In this document: positions 54,746-64,000 of the stretch, piece by piece
Numbering within the stretch: the stretch's first letter is position 1
How the letters are laid out: the number at the start of each line of letters is the position of its first letter
Assembly: GCF_030010215.1 (NCBI RefSeq)
Contig: NZ_JASCRR010000002.1
Location: 310,001-374,000, forward strand
DNA from: Tianweitania sp. UT-5YL-CI-8
Lineage (GTDB): Bacteria; Pseudomonadota; Alphaproteobacteria; Rhizobiales; Rhizobiaceae
Length of the DNA stretch: 64,000 nucleotides
Direction: 5' to 3'
Notes under the pieces: generated by a model
Seen by the model: the letters and a program-made list of their open reading frames with translations, nothing else
Database searches by the model: none
What the model was told of the DNA's origin: nothing
Position numbers and translations under genes: made by a program

Positions 54746-55401
54746 TCCATATCCTCTGCGGCTTCGTCATCTTCGGCAACTGCCGCAATCATCGCCAGAT
54801 CATCCGGGGATCCGCCCCGATATCGGTCAAGCGCAACCATGCGCTTCACAACCGCCTTGCCCGCATCGCCCGCGAGACCGGCTGCATGTATCACATTTGT
54901 ACCCCCTAATGCCAAACCCAATTCGGCTTCCGAAAAAAGTTTGTAAAAAGGGATGGCGGGGCCGCCCGCGTAAACGGTAGCCCGCCTGGCCTGGGTAATC
55001 TTGCGCACCCCGTCGTCGGAGGCCTCATGCGCATGCAGCACGAACAGGGCTTTGCCTGACCGCACCGCACCATCTACTTTTGCCGCGCCCATTGCAACCA
55101 TGCCTGCCTTTCGGGCAAGGCCGAGATTGCCGAGAGCAGCTCTCACCAACAGCTGATCTACCAGAGCGCCAAGGTCGTCGGGCACGACGACCTTGCGTTT
55201 GAAGGCACGCGCAAAGGCGCCCTTGGCAGCCGCCTTGTCGACATGAATACGGTCGGCGGTGACCCAACACCCCCGACCGGGAAGATTCCGCTTCAAATCT
55301 GGAACGACGGCCGAATCCGGACCGACGACGAAACGGATAAGATTATCCGCGTCGCCGTTCTGGCGCGTGACGATGCAGGTGCGATCGTTCATCTCGTCCA
55401 A
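54742..55401 (-). CDS. YlxR-L7Ae fusion RNA-binding protein
   Basis: 219 residues. The N-terminal YlxR (DUF448) domain (about 4-80) has [20 protein letters not shown] and [18 protein letters not shown]; the usual R-x-C-x-x-C is reduced to a single Cys in that stretch. The C-terminal part (about 85-190) is an L7Ae/L30e-like fold ([20 protein letters not shown]... [10 protein letters not shown]). Binds RNA; associated with nusA-infB in most bacteria. Start TTG 55401 has GGAG 6 nt upstream; ATG 55392 is the alternative. Overlaps infB by 4 bp. Confidence 0.93.
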   Translation of the reverse strand: MDEMNDRTCIVTRQNGDADNLIRFVVGPDSAVVPDLKRNLPGRGCWVTADRIHVDKAAAKGAFARAFKRKVVVPDDLGALVDQLLVRAALGNLGLARKAGMVAMGAAKVDGAVRSGKALFVLHAHEASDDGVRKITQARRATVYAGGPAIPFYKLFSEAELGLALGGTNVIHAAGLAGDAGKAVVKRMVALDRYRGGSPDDLAMIAAVAEDDEAAEDME

Positions 55402-55424
55402 GGGTTGCTCCAGAGGTGGTCACC

Positions 55425-57032
55425 TTACGCTTCCGACGCTTCGACAGCGTCGGCATCGTCAACTTCATCTTCCGTGGCGAGATCGTCTTCCGTGATCCAG
55501 CCTGCCTTCAACCGCGAGGCCATAACCATCTGTTCGGCATCGGCGCGGGAAACGCCGAAATCGTTCAGCACACCCGGGAAGAACTTGGTCTCGCCGTCCT
55601 TGCGTTCTTTCCAGCCGACGAGGTCGTCGACGGCATATCCGGCAAAGTCCTCGACCGTCTTCACGCCGTCATTGCCCAGCGCCACCAGCATCGCGGTGGT
55701 GATGCCCGGCACGTCGCGCAACTCGTCCGCTACGCCAAGGCCGCGACGCTTCTCGTCGTGCTCGGCCTCGATCTTGTCGAGATATTCGCGCGCACGGGCC
55801 TGAATCTCGCCGGCGGTATCTTCGTCGAAGCCGTCGATGGAGGCGATATCGCCGGAATCGACATAGGCGACTTCCTCGACCGAAGTGAAGCCTTCCGAGG
55901 CCAGCACCTGGCCGACCATCTCGTCGACATCCAGCGCTTCCATGAACAGCGTCGAACGCTCGACAAACTCCTTCTGACGGCGCTCGGATTCTTCCTGCTC
56001 GGTCAGAATGTCGATGTCCCAGCCCGTCAGCTGCGAAGCGAGACGCACGTTCTGTCCGCGACGGCCAATGGCAAGAGATAGTTGGTCATCGGGAACGACA
56101 ACTTCAATACGCTCGGCATCCTCGTCGAGCACCACCTTGGCGACTTCCGCCGGCTGCAGCGCATTGACGATGAAAGACGCGGCCGAAGGCGACCAAGGAA
56201 TAATGTCGATCTTTTCGCCCTGCAACTCGCCGACGACGGCCTGGACGCGCGAGCCGCGCATACCGACGCAGGCGCCGACCGGATCGATGGAGCTGTCGCG
56301 CGAGGTGACGGCGATCTTGGCGCGCGAACCCGGATCACGGGCAACCGACTTAATCTCGATAATGCCGTCGTAGATCTCCGGCACTTCCATGGTGAACAGC
56401 TTGGCCATGAACTGCGGATGAGTGCGCGACATGAAAATCTGCGGACCGCGCTGCTCGCGGCGCACGTCGTAGACATAGGCGCGAACGCGGTCACCATATT
56501 TGTAATTCTCGCGGGGGATCAGCTCATCGCGGCGGATGATCGCCTCGCCGCGGCCGAGATCGACGATGACATTGCCATATTCGACGCGCTTGACCGTACC
56601 GTTGACGATCTCGCCGATACGGTCCTTGTATTCGTCGAACTGACGGTCGCGTTCTGCTTCGCGAACCTTCTGGACGATGACCTGCTTGGCTGACTGTGCG
56701 GCGATACGGCCAAAATCCATCGGCGGCAGTTGCTCGGCGATGAAGTCGCCAAGCTGCGCATCGGGGTTACGCTCGCGCGCCGTCGAAAGCGCGATCTGCG
56801 TTGCATAGTCCTCGACCTTCTCGACGACTTCCATCAGCCGCTGCAGCTTCATCTCGCCTGTGGTGGCATTGATGTCGGCGCGAATGTTGGTCTCCTGGCC
56901 ATAGCGCGAACGCGCAGCCTTCTGGATCGCATCCGCCATGGCGGCGATGACGATCTGCTTGTCGATCGACTTCTCGCGGGCAACCGCGTCAGCGATCTGG
57001 AGAAGTTCGAGCCTGTTGGCGCTTACAACCAT
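55425..57032 (-). CDS. nusA: Transcription termination/antitermination protein NusA
   Basis: 535 residues. An N-terminal RNA polymerase-binding domain (about 1-130), S1 (about 135-200, [20 protein letters not shown]), KH1 and KH2 (about 230-345, [20 protein letters not shown] and [16 protein letters not shown]), and two C-terminal helix-hairpin-helix acidic repeats (about 360-510), as in E. coli NusA. Acidic tail rich in Asp/Glu. It lies 46 bp after rimP and 24 bp before the YlxR/L7Ae gene. Confidence 0.97.
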   Translation of the reverse strand: MVVSANRLELLQIADAVAREKSIDKQIVIAAMADAIQKAARSRYGQETNIRADINATTGEMKLQRLMEVVEKVEDYATQIALSTARERNPDAQLGDFIAEQLPPMDFGRIAAQSAKQVIVQKVREAERDRQFDEYKDRIGEIVNGTVKRVEYGNVIVDLGRGEAIIRRDELIPRENYKYGDRVRAYVYDVRREQRGPQIFMSRTHPQFMAKLFTMEVPEIYDGIIEIKSVARDPGSRAKIAVTSRDSSIDPVGACVGMRGSRVQAVVGELQGEKIDIIPWSPSAASFIVNALQPAEVAKVVLDEDAERIEVVVPDDQLSLAIGRRGQNVRLASQLTGWDIDILTEQEESERRQKEFVERSTLFMEALDVDEMVGQVLASEGFTSVEEVAYVDSGDIASIDGFDEDTAGEIQARAREYLDKIEAEHDEKRRGLGVADELRDVPGITTAMLVALGNDGVKTVEDFAGYAVDDLVGWKERKDGETKFFPGVLNDFGVSRADAEQMVMASRLKAGWITEDDLATEDEVDDADAVEASEA

Positions 57033-57078
57033 TTTCGTCTCCCAGAATGGGTTCGCCGGATTGCCGGCTCCCGTTCAG

Positions 57079-57705
57079 TCACACTTCCGTTTCAGTTTCG
57101 TCTTGTTCGACGTCTTCTTCGCCCCGGCGCCGCTTGGCTTCCTTGCGCGCCTGGTTGTCCTTGCTCAACGCGTCTCGGATCAGGTCGTCGGTCAGGATCA
57201 GATGCGCTTCGGCCACAGCCTCGAAAGGAATGCGAACCGTCGGCTCATCGCCGTAGGAAGCCTGATCGCGCTGGATCAGAACGCCATTGTCGTCGGCTTC
57301 GGCAATCTTGCCGCGGAACCGCTTGCGTTCCGCCACCATTACCGACGTCTCCATCTTGACGAGGTGCCCGACCCATTTCGCAAAGTCGGACTTGCGGACC
57401 AGCGGACGATCGATGCCCGGCGACGACACCTCCAAATGATATGCCTTCTCGACGGGATCATCCACATCGAGCGCCGGCGAAATCGTGCGGCTGACTTCTT
57501 CGCAATCCTCGACGGTCATGCTGCCGTCTTCGCGTTCGGCCATGATCTGCAATGTCAGGCCGTTCTGGGCGAACAGGCGGACCCGCACCAGCCGGTACTC
57601 CGTCGCCTTCAGAACCGGCATCACGATCGAAGCAATACGCGCGTCGATACCACTCTCGCGAATGATGCGGTCGTCGCCCGTCGTTTCAATCTCCGGTTCA
57701 GTCAT
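57079..57705 (-). CDS. rimP: Ribosome maturation factor RimP
   Basis: 208 residues. N-terminal domain with [10 protein letters not shown]-like strands ([20 protein letters not shown]), AMPV-type [31 protein letters not shown], and a C-terminal SH3-like barrel (about 105-175). A charged tail of about 30 residues follows. Acts in 30S maturation. First gene of the rimP-nusA-ylxR-infB operon; its promoter lies in 57706-57800. Confidence 0.96.
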   Translation of the reverse strand: MTEPEIETTGDDRIIRESGIDARIASIVMPVLKATEYRLVRVRLFAQNGLTLQIMAEREDGSMTVEDCEEVSRTISPALDVDDPVEKAYHLEVSSPGIDRPLVRKSDFAKWVGHLVKMETSVMVAERKRFRGKIAEADDNGVLIQRDQASYGDEPTVRIPFEAVAEAHLILTDDLIRDALSKDNQARKEAKRRRGEEDVEQDETETEV

Positions 57706-57920
57706 GAGGTCTCCCTGCGCGGAGCCGGTAACAAAAAAGAGCGGGACCGGGTGGACCCACTCTTCGTCATACCGACCAAGAATTTGAGCTGCATATAACC
57801 GAAGTGCGGTCCGGGTTCAAGTCCCGTCAGGCTTTGCCAAGAGAAGCGCCGTGCGCTGACTGCATGGCAACCATGCAAGCCTGTCTCTGGTAGCAATCGT
57901 ATGAACCACCTACCTATGGT

Positions 57921-57948
57921 GCATCGCACAAGAAATCTTTTGCGACGC
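57921..57948 (+). promoter_or_regulatory. Inverted repeat before the 54-residue small gene
   Basis: GCATCGCA and TGCGACGC arms flank a core CAAGAAATCTTT whose AAGA/TCTT is also symmetric, giving a nearly continuous dyad 18 bp before the ATG. It may be an operator or a leader hairpin. No regulator is identified. Confidence 0.45.
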
Positions 57949-57965
57949 ACGCAAGGAAGAAAGAT

Positions 57966-58130
57966 ATGAGCACCCTCAAGCCGTTCAACCGCATTGGCAA
58001 CTTCTTCAGCACGATCGGCAGCGCCGTCGCAGCCGCGAATGCCGTGGAACGCGGACTGATCCCGGAAGCCCGCCACCTGCGCAAGCTCGGCATCGATCCG
58101 CGCCACTTCAAAGACATCGCGCGCTTCTGA
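57966..58130 (+). CDS. Small conserved-type protein, 54 residues (DUF1127-like C terminus)
   Basis: ATG at 57966 with AAGGAAG about 7 nt upstream, stop TGA at 58130, followed by a strong terminator: a complete small gene. The sequence begins MSTLKPFNRIGNFFSTIGSA, then VAAANAVERGLIPEARHLRK and LGIDPRHFKDIARF. Two short amphipathic helices; the ending L-x-x-L-G-I-D-P-x-x-F-x-x-I-x-R-F resembles the C-terminal helix of DUF1127 proteins, which in rhizobia and Agrobacterium affect phosphate, RNA turnover and stress. The assignment is pattern-based and tentative. Basic pI expected. Confidence 0.75.
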   Translation: MSTLKPFNRIGNFFSTIGSAVAAANAVERGLIPEARHLRKLGIDPRHFKDIARF

Positions 58131-58177
58131 TGGAAACCAGGCCCCCGGCGCCGTTTCGGCTGCCGATTGCGGAATGA

Positions 58178-58210
58178 AAAAGGGCGCCCGCTTGGGACGC
58201 CCTTTTATTT
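58178..58210. terminator. Bidirectional terminator between small gene and tctA
   Basis: AAAAGGGCG / CGCCCTTTT 9-bp stem with an 11-nt loop; T-runs on both strands, placed between convergent genes. Confidence 0.88.
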
Positions 58211-58224
58211 TGTCTTCTTTGTCA

Positions 58225-59769
58225 TCAGTCTTCGTCGGTGCCGAACTGCGCGAGGAGCTTGCCCTTGCCCCGCGCCCGCAGGTAGAGCGGCACCAGCACG
58301 GCGAGAGCCGCCAATATCCACAGAACGATCGCGATCCATGACCTAAATAGCGCCGAGGGATCGCCCTGGCTGATCTGCAAAGCCTGGCGCAGGCTCTTTT
58401 CGGCCATCGGTCCGAGAATGAGACCGACGACAACCGGCGCGATGGGGTAGCCGAAACGGCGCAGCCCATAGCCGAGAATACCGAACAGCGTCAGAAGCAG
58501 CAGGCCGAAGGACACCGGGATCGGGCCAAGGAAGAAGGTCGATCCATCGGCGCCGATGGTGCCGAGCGTGGCGAAGACCAGAATGCCGGCATAGAGCCAG
58601 TGGCGCGGGATCGACAGCAGCTTCACCCACAGGCCGATCAGCGGCAGGTTTAGAACCAGCAGCATGAAGTTGGCGACCAGAAGGCTGGCGATGAGCCCCC
58701 AGACGAGAGGCGCGTTGGTAGCAAACAGTAATGGCCCGGGCTGCAGGCCGAACTGCTGGAAACCGGCCAGCATGATGGCGGCCGTCGCCGTAGTCGGCAG
58801 GCCAAGCGTCAGCAACGGCACCAGAGTGCCGGCAGCCGAAGCATTGTTGGCCGCTTCCGGACCGGCCACGCCTTCGATGGCGCCATGGCCGAATTCCTCG
58901 GGATGCTTGGAGAAATTCTTTTCCGTCGAATAGGACAGGAAGCTCGACACGTCCGCGCCGCCCGCCGGCATCGCCCCGATGGGGAAGCCGATGGCCGTGC
59001 CGCGCAGCCATGGCATCCAGGACCGCTTCCAGTCCTCCTTCGTCATCCAGACCGAACCCTTGACAGATTCGACCTTGTCGTCCTGCGCCAGCTTGGACGA
59101 TACCACGGCCAGGGTCTCGCCGATGGCAAACAGCGCCACCGCCAGTGTCGTCACCGAAATGCCATCGAACAAATTGGGCATGCCGAAGGTCAGGCGCGCC
59201 TGTCCGGTGAGCTGGTCGATGCCGATCAGGCCGAGCCCGAGGCCGATCAGCAGGGAGGTGATACCGCGCAATGTGGAGTCGCCGAAGGCGGCGGACACCG
59301 TCATGAAGGCGAGCAGCATCAGCGCGAAATATTCTGACGGGCCGAAGGACAGCGCGAACTTCACGACCGTGGGCGCGATGAACGCAAGCCCCAGCGTAGC
59401 AAGCAGGCCGGCCACGAAGGAGCCGATAGCGGCGGTGGCGAGCGCCGGCCCGCCCCTGCCCTTGCGGGCCATCTTGTTGCCTTCCAGCGCGGTGACGATG
59501 GAAGCGCTTTCGCCCGGGGTGTTGAGCAGGATCGAGGTAGTGGAGCCGCCATACATGCCGCCATAATAGATGCCGGCAAACATGATGAGCGAGCCGGCCG
59601 GGTCGAGCTTGTAGGTGACGGGCAGCAGCAATGCGACGGTCAGCGCGGGGCCGATGCCGGGCAACACGCCAACGGCCGTGCCCAGGGTGACGCCGATCAG
59701 CGCGTACAGAAGATTATAGGGGTCCATCGCGGTGATGAGACCCTGGCCCAGCAGGCTGAACGTATCCAT
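58225..59769 (-). CDS. tctA: Tripartite tricarboxylate transporter, large permease TctA
   Basis: 514 residues, about 12 TM helices. The TctA signature region near the N terminus reads [20 protein letters not shown], followed by [24 protein letters not shown] and the later [20 protein letters not shown]. It is the ion-coupled membrane channel that takes substrates from the TctC binding protein. The substrate could be citrate or another carboxylate. Last gene of tctC-tctB-tctA; 15 bp after tctB. Confidence 0.95.
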   Translation of the reverse strand: MDTFSLLGQGLITAMDPYNLLYALIGVTLGTAVGVLPGIGPALTVALLLPVTYKLDPAGSLIMFAGIYYGGMYGGSTTSILLNTPGESASIVTALEGNKMARKGRGGPALATAAIGSFVAGLLATLGLAFIAPTVVKFALSFGPSEYFALMLLAFMTVSAAFGDSTLRGITSLLIGLGLGLIGIDQLTGQARLTFGMPNLFDGISVTTLAVALFAIGETLAVVSSKLAQDDKVESVKGSVWMTKEDWKRSWMPWLRGTAIGFPIGAMPAGGADVSSFLSYSTEKNFSKHPEEFGHGAIEGVAGPEAANNASAAGTLVPLLTLGLPTTATAAIMLAGFQQFGLQPGPLLFATNAPLVWGLIASLLVANFMLLVLNLPLIGLWVKLLSIPRHWLYAGILVFATLGTIGADGSTFFLGPIPVSFGLLLLTLFGILGYGLRRFGYPIAPVVVGLILGPMAEKSLRQALQISQGDPSALFRSWIAIVLWILAALAVLVPLYLRARGKGKLLAQFGTDED

Positions 59770-59784
59770 GATGCAGTGCCCCGG

Positions 59785-60270
59785 TTAGAACAGACGCTCG
59801 AGCGGTCCGGCAGGCAAAGTCAGCTGCAGACCCTTGGCGAACATCACCCAGACGAGAAAGGCGAAGACGATGCCGATCGGCACGGTCATCCACAGGGGAC
59901 CCTTGCCGAAGCCCTTGGCGGTCGCGGCGAAGAGCAGGCCGGTGGCAATCGAAAAGCCGACGGTCTTCATGCTCAGCATCTGCGCGGCGAGACCGCCGAG
60001 CACCCACAGCATGGGGGGAATGTTCTGCGCCTCGCGCGCAGGGAAATTGCCTCGCCAGGCTTCGATGGCGGTGCACAGCGACAGCAGCAACATCCCGCCT
60101 GCTATGACATAGGGAAACGTCTTTGGCCCAACGGGCGAATAGCCGGCAACACCGCCAGCCTGCGACGTGCTCCAGGCGATCATGATCGCGACCACCGCGA
60201 GCGCCGCGGCAATGGCAAGCGCCGCCCTGTCCGGGCGGCGCTGCAGGTGTGGCGAGTTGCCGTCACTCAT
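59785..60270 (-). CDS. tctB: Tripartite tricarboxylate transporter, small permease TctB
   Basis: 161 residues with four predicted TM helices, the first preceded by a short basic segment LQRRPDRAAL. The layout and position between tctC and tctA identify it; sequence conservation in this family is low. It overlaps the tctC stop by ATGA, so translation is coupled. Confidence 0.9.
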   Translation of the reverse strand: MSDGNSPHLQRRPDRAALAIAAALAVVAIMIAWSTSQAGGVAGYSPVGPKTFPYVIAGGMLLLSLCTAIEAWRGNFPAREAQNIPPMLWVLGGLAAQMLSMKTVGFSIATGLLFAATAKGFGKGPLWMTVPIGIVFAFLVWVMFAKGLQLTLPAGPLERLF

Positions 60271-61211
60271 TTTACAAGACCGATCTCTTTGAGAATGGTC
60301 GATGTCGACTCGGTGTCCTTCTTCAGCTGCGCGGCGAAATCGTCACCGGCCAGATAGGTGTCGGCCCAGCCCTTGTCGGCCAGGGTCTTCTGCCATGCGG
60401 CTGATTTCGCCATCTTGTCGACATCGGCGAGGATGGTCTTCTTCTGCTCGTCGGTGATGCCGGGAGCGGCAGCGACCATGCGCCAGTTCTGGATCGAAAC
60501 GTCGACGCCGGCTTCCTTGAAGGTCGGCGCATCGATGCCCTTGATGCGCTCGTCGGCGGAGATGCCGATGATGCGCAGCGTGCCGGCCTGGATCTGCGAG
60601 GCGAACTCGCTGTAGCCCGAAATGCCGACCGTGACCTGGTTGCCTAGGATGGCTGCGAGCGCTTCGCCGCCGCCCGAGAAGGCGATGTAGTTGACCTTGG
60701 TCGGGTCGACGCCAGCCGCCTTGGCGATCAGGCCCGCGGTGATGTGGTCGGTGCCGCCGGCGGAGCCGCCGCCCCAGGACACGGAGCCGGGATCGGCCTT
60801 AAGCTTGGCGACGAGGCCGGCCATGTCCTTGATGTCGGACGCGGCGGGCACGACGATGGCTTCATATTCGCCGGTGAGGCGGGCAATCGGCGTGACCTGG
60901 TCGAGCGTGACCGGAGAATTGTTGGTCAGGATTGCGCCGACCATGACATAGCCGCCGACGATGAGCTGCGAGGGATCGCCGCTCGCCTGGTTGACGAACT
61001 GAGCGAGACCGATGGTGCCGCCCGCGCCCGGAACGTTCTGGACCTGGACGCTGCTGGAAATACTCTCGTCCTGAAGAGCGCTCTGCATGGACCGCGCGGT
61101 CTGGTCCCAGCCGCCGCCCGGAGCGGCGGGTGCCATGATCTTGTAGTCTGCGGCGGTCGCCGGAAAGGCAAACACCCCGGCGATGATTGATGCCAAAATA
61201 AACTGCTTCAC
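60267..61211 (-). CDS. tctC: Tripartite tricarboxylate transporter substrate-binding protein TctC (Bug family)
   Basis: 314-residue periplasmic protein. Signal peptide MKQFILASIIAGVFAFPATA then ADYKIMAPAAPGGGWDQTAR, the Bug-type ligand loop. VQVQNVPGAGGTIGLAQFV and the second loop WGGGSAGGTDHITAGLIAKA are family blocks. GTG start at 61211 has GGAGGAAAT just upstream. The Asp/Glu residues lining the pocket for carboxylates cannot be assigned reliably by eye. Expression signal is probably in the 385-bp upstream gap; no sensor kinase (tctDE) is adjacent. Confidence 0.93.
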   Translation of the reverse strand: MKQFILASIIAGVFAFPATAADYKIMAPAAPGGGWDQTARSMQSALQDESISSSVQVQNVPGAGGTIGLAQFVNQASGDPSQLIVGGYVMVGAILTNNSPVTLDQVTPIARLTGEYEAIVVPAASDIKDMAGLVAKLKADPGSVSWGGGSAGGTDHITAGLIAKAAGVDPTKVNYIAFSGGGEALAAILGNQVTVGISGYSEFASQIQAGTLRIIGISADERIKGIDAPTFKEAGVDVSIQNWRMVAAAPGITDEQKKTILADVDKMAKSAAWQKTLADKGWADTYLAGDDFAAQLKKDTESTSTILKEIGLVK

Positions 61212-61596
61212 TGTATTTCCTCCTGATACCCGCGACGCGGGAATGATCGACGCCTGACATACTCTACGCCGAGAAACCCGCATTCTGGCCGGCCTGGCTT
61301 AACGCGAAAGAGATCTGCCAGCAGTCGGGTTTTAAGCCTTGCCCTGTGTCAGCGCGACGCGGGGTGCGGCTCATGCGGTTGTGCGGCGGGTTTCTCCCGG
61401 TTCTCAGGCTCGCCTCCCAGCGGGCCGGAATGATGTCTTACAGAAGCAACCTGACACCAGACTGACGCGCAATGCAAGTTGCCTGTTGGCGTGTCAGTGA
61501 TCCTTGGACGCCTGGTTCCGCCGCTGTATTACACGGCCCTGCAAATCAAAACCACATTCGCTGCCGGGCGAGCCTCGAAGGGCGCACCCCAAAAAG
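61212..61596. other. Spacer upstream of tctC with repeat fragment
   Basis: 385 bp with no convincing gene. It should hold the tctCBA promoter. Near its right end (about 61563-61591) is GGGCGAGCCTCGAAGGGCGC, a fragment of the GAGCCTCGAAGG repeat family seen after truB. No clear catabolite or two-component operator is recognised. Confidence 0.5.
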
Positions 61597-62313
61597 TTAC
61601 AATCTGATAAACGTCAGGTAAGCAGGACGGCGCTGTTCACGGATCGCCTTGGCCTCATAGCGCGTGCCGGGCCATGCCTCGTAGGGCGTGTGCCAGTCCG
61701 CCGCCGTCTCCGCCTGCCACTCAAAGGCGGGATGGCTGCGGCAATGCTGCAGCGTCCAGTTGACATAGGTATCGATGTCCGACGCGAAGCGGAACTTTGC
61801 GCCGCGCTTCAGCACTCGGGCGAAGCGGTCGAGATTGACGAGGCTGACGAAGCGACGCTTCCAATGCTTCTTCTTCGGCCACGGGTCGGGGTACAGAAGG
61901 TCTATGCCGTCGAGGCAATCCCGCGGCAGCCAGTCGAGCAGTTGCGTCGCATCCTCGTCATAGAGGCGGAGATTGGGCAAAGGCGTCTCGCCCAGCGCGA
62001 CCGTCATCTTGGCCATCGAGTTGACGAAGGGCTCGACGCCGATGAAGCCTATCCCCGCATGCCTTGCCGCCTCATGGCGGAGATGCTCGCCGCCACCGAA
62101 GCCGATTTCCAAACGCACAGCCGAAACCGGAACGGCGAAGAGATCCATCAGGTTCGCGGGTGCGGGCTGCTTGATATCTATGCCATAGCGCTTGAGCCCC
62201 TCATCCAGCGCACTTGCCTGGAGGGGCCTCATCGTCTTGCCGCGGCGTCGGCCGAAAAAAGCTTCGGTCGACCGGCTGCGCCGCGGCGTATCCTCGGGAT
62301 CGGTGGCGTTCAA
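61597..62313 (-). CDS. trmB: tRNA (guanine(46)-N7)-methyltransferase
   Basis: 238 residues. SAM motif [17 protein letters not shown], acidic [11 protein letters not shown], and the TrmB signature [18 protein letters not shown], which carries catalytic Asp and RNA-binding basic residues. Modifies position 46 of tRNA variable loops. It begins 2 bp after the metK stop codon, so the two are co-transcribed, a conserved rhizobial pair. Confidence 0.96.
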   Translation of the reverse strand: MNATDPEDTPRRSRSTEAFFGRRRGKTMRPLQASALDEGLKRYGIDIKQPAPANLMDLFAVPVSAVRLEIGFGGGEHLRHEAARHAGIGFIGVEPFVNSMAKMTVALGETPLPNLRLYDEDATQLLDWLPRDCLDGIDLLYPDPWPKKKHWKRRFVSLVNLDRFARVLKRGAKFRFASDIDTYVNWTLQHCRSHPAFEWQAETAADWHTPYEAWPGTRYEAKAIREQRRPAYLTFIRL

Positions 62314-62314
62314 T

Positions 62315-63580
62315 TCAGGCAGCGACCGCTTCCTTGAGCGCCTTCACCAGATCGGTCTTCTCCCAGGAGAACGACCCGTCGCGGCCCGGCTTGCGGCCAA
62401 AATGGCCGTAGGACGAGGTGCGCGCATAGATCGGCTTGTTGAGGTCGAGATGCCGGCGGATGCCGCTCGGCGACAGGTCCATGACCTTGCGCAAAGCCTC
62501 TTCCACCACGGCCTCGTCGACCGTGCCGGTTCCGTGCAGGTCGACATAGACCGACAAAGGCTGGGCCACGCCGATGGCGTAGGAGAGCTGGATGGTGCAG
62601 CGGTCGGCAAGCTTGGCCGCGACCACGTTCTTGGCCAGATAGCGCGCCGCATAGGCAGCCGAGCGATCGACCTTCGTCGTGTCCTTACCGGAAAACGCGC
62701 CGCCGCCATGCGGGGCCGCGCCGCCATAGGTGTCGACGATGATCTTGCGCCCGGTCAGGCCGGCATCGCCATCGGGACCGCCGATGACGAACTTGCCCGT
62801 CGGGTTGATGTACCAGTTGCAGTCGTCGGCGATCTTGAGGTCACCCAGCGCTTCGCGGATGTAGGGCTCTACGACCTGGCGAACCTTGTTGGAATCCCAG
62901 CTTTCGTCGAGATGCTGGGTGGACAGCACGATCTGCATGGCCTCGGCGGCCTTGCCGTCGACATACTTCACAGTGACCTGGCTCTTGGCGTCGGGGCCGA
63001 GCTTGCCGGCGTCGCCGGTGCCTTTGTGGCGGGCAGCAGCGAGCAATTCGAGGATCTTGTGGCTGTAATAGATCGGCGCCGGCATGAGATCGGGCGTCTC
63101 GCGGCAGGCATAGCCGAACATGATGCCCTGGTCGCCTGCACCTTCCTCGCCCTGGCGGTCGGCGGCGTTGTCGACACCCTGGCCGATGTCGGGCGACTGG
63201 CCGTGCAGCAGCACGTCGATCCGGGCGGTCTTCCAATGGAAGCCGGACTGCTCGTAGCCGATGGCGCGGATAGCCTTGCGCGCCGCCGACTTGAACTTGG
63301 CGGGGTTGATCAGCGGATGGCCAGCGGCATCGGTCAGGATGGTGCCGTCCTTACCCTTTTTCAGCAGCGTGTCGGGCACGCGAACCTCGCCGGCGATGAT
63401 GACGCGGTTGGTGGTGGCCAGCGCCTCGCAGGCAACGCGAACCTTCCAAGGGTCCATGCCCGTCTTTTTCGCTTCGCGATAAACCAGATCGACGATTTCG
63501 TCCGAAATGCGGTCGCACACCTTGTCGGGGTGACCTTCCGAGACGGATTCCGAAGTGAAGAGATAGTTCTGCCGCGACAC
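62315..63580 (-). CDS. metK: S-adenosylmethionine synthetase
   Basis: 421 residues, somewhat longer than E. coli MetK (384) because of an insertion (about 100-125), as in other alphaproteobacteria. Makes SAM from methionine and ATP. Motifs: [29 protein letters not shown], the phosphate loop region [17 protein letters not shown] and a C-terminal [12 protein letters not shown]. The start is GTG 63580 with GAGGGGA upstream. Expressed with trmB from a sigma70-type promoter. Confidence 0.97.
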   Translation of the reverse strand: MSRQNYLFTSESVSEGHPDKVCDRISDEIVDLVYREAKKTGMDPWKVRVACEALATTNRVIIAGEVRVPDTLLKKGKDGTILTDAAGHPLINPAKFKSAARKAIRAIGYEQSGFHWKTARIDVLLHGQSPDIGQGVDNAADRQGEEGAGDQGIMFGYACRETPDLMPAPIYYSHKILELLAAARHKGTGDAGKLGPDAKSQVTVKYVDGKAAEAMQIVLSTQHLDESWDSNKVRQVVEPYIREALGDLKIADDCNWYINPTGKFVIGGPDGDAGLTGRKIIVDTYGGAAPHGGGAFSGKDTTKVDRSAAYAARYLAKNVVAAKLADRCTIQLSYAIGVAQPLSVYVDLHGTGTVDEAVVEEALRKVMDLSPSGIRRHLDLNKPIYARTSSYGHFGRKPGRDGSFSWEKTDLVKALKEAVAA

Positions 63581-63633
63581 GGGATGTCCCCTCTTGAAAC
63601 GTGACCGGCAGTCTGCCGACCTTGCGGCACACC

Positions 63634-63662
63634 TGTTAGCGAAGGCTGCCGGAACTCGTCAA
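63634..63662 (-). promoter_or_regulatory. Candidate metK promoter
   Basis: On the minus strand TTGACG (63662-63657) and CTAACA (63639-63634) are 17 bp apart, close to the alphaproteobacterial sigma70 pattern CTTGAC-N17-CTATAT, leaving a leader of about 50 nt before the GTG. I looked for a SAM-binding riboswitch in this leader and saw none. Confidence 0.5.
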
Positions 63663-63726
63663 GCAGCCTTTGCCCTCAGGTGCCCCGCGTGACGGTAGCT
63701 CATGCCTCAAATGGGCTGAAAACGCG

Positions 63727-64000
63727 CTATTCCGGTGCCTCATCGGCCAAGGCTTTGGCAAGTTCGATCAGTTTTCGCCTGACTTTTGGATTGGAAATCT
63801 TGACGAAGGCGCGGTTGAGCTGGACGCCTTCGGCGCTCGAGAGAAAATCGACGACGTAGCTGGTGGACGATTCCTCGGAAAACCCTTTCGGCGCCTCGCC
63901 GTCGGCGCTGGGGGCGTCCTCGAAGAAGAAGGCGACGGGTACGCTTAGAATCTCGGAAATCGCCTGGAGCCGGCTCGCGCCGACCCTGTTGGTACCTTTT
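63727..64000 (-). CDS. Helix-turn-helix (XRE-type) regulator, C-terminal part only
   Basis: 90 residues plus a partial codon at the right edge; stop TAG at 63727. The readable part begins KGTNRVGASRLQAISEIL with VPVAFFFEDAP, which is the end of a Cro/C1-type HTH followed by the V-P-x-x-F-F-E linker seen in rhizobial XRE regulators. A helical C terminus (YVVDFLSSAEGVQLNRAFVK, RRKLIELAKALAD) follows. Rhizobial genomes commonly carry this regulator just upstream of metK. Target genes unknown. Confidence 0.85.
   Translation of the reverse strand, partial: KGTNRVGASRLQAISEILSVPVAFFFEDAPSADGEAPKGFSEESSTSYVVDFLSSAEGVQLNRAFVKISNPKVRRKLIELAKALADEAPE

Noticed and set aside
63581-63726. SAM or SAH riboswitch in the metK leader
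   Set aside because: No pseudoknot or conserved core of the SAM-II, SAM-IV or SAM/SAH families could be recognised; the leader is only about 50 nt if the promoter call is right.
1-64000. tRNA genes
   Set aside because: No intergenic gap showed the T-loop GTTCRANNC with a matching acceptor stem; none called.

Overview
The window is high-GC chromosomal DNA of an alphaproteobacterium of the order Hyphomicrobiales (Rhizobiales), most likely family Phyllobacteriaceae (Mesorhizobium-like). The evidence is the gene content and order: rpsT-dnaA-dnaN-recF, irr next to fabA-fabB-fabI, kdsB-pheA, rimP-nusA-ylxR-infB-rbfA-truB-rpsO-pnp, HTH-metK-trmB, a small-type SRP RNA upstream of dnaX, and intergenic repeat families of the kind common in this order. 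It is mostly core genome, nearly gap-free, with no rRNA, tRNA, phage, IS transposase or CRISPR array that I can see.

Layout. 0-7 kb: a truncated FitA-like antitoxin at the left edge with its operator, def, rmuC, a guanidinium exporter gene behind a guanidine-II (mini-ykkC) riboswitch, a DUF6481 coiled-coil protein, two luciferase-like flavin oxidoreductases and an AI-2E-family permease. 7-13 kb (minus strand): dnaX-ybaB-recR interleaved with two cell-wall hydrolases and preceded by the SRP RNA gene. 12.7-16.6 kb: a HIT protein and nudC, convergent with kdsB-pheA, then a membrane-anchored cytochrome c. 16.7-25.1 kb: a microcin C/oligopeptide-type ABC transporter operon (two YejA-like binding proteins, YejB, YejE, YejF) interrupted by a VapBC toxin-antitoxin pair. 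25-33 kb: ghrA, a marR-nlpC/P60-leucyl aminopeptidase cluster, two small orphan ORFs, deoB-mutM-enoyl-CoA hydratase. 33-41 kb: rpsT, a long dnaA leader with DnaA boxes, dnaA, dnaN, recF, a MoeB-like E1 enzyme, a frameshifted GNAT gene, a D-2-hydroxyacid dehydrogenase and an SH3 protein. 41-45 kb: irr diverging from fabA-fabB-fabI, and an RsmC-like methyltransferase. 45-58 kb (minus): the rimP to pnp translation/RNA-decay superoperon, with ycxB-like and corA genes and several intergenic repeats between its parts. 58-64 kb: a 54-residue small protein, a tctCBA tripartite tricarboxylate transporter, trmB, metK and the C-terminal end of an HTH regulator.

Most interesting points. (1) vapBC sits exactly between yejE and yejF, bracketed by a TGACC repeat, and the old yejF start codon is still visible after yejE. 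(2) The lytic transglycosylase gene takes its only plausible start codon from one arm of a perfect 46-bp inverted repeat. (3) A guanidine-II riboswitch precedes gdx/sugE. (4) The GNAT gene carries an apparent 1-nt deletion. (5) Two tiny unannotated-type proteins have structured leaders. No wholly new multi-gene system is evident; the vapBC-in-transporter arrangement is the best candidate for unusual biology.
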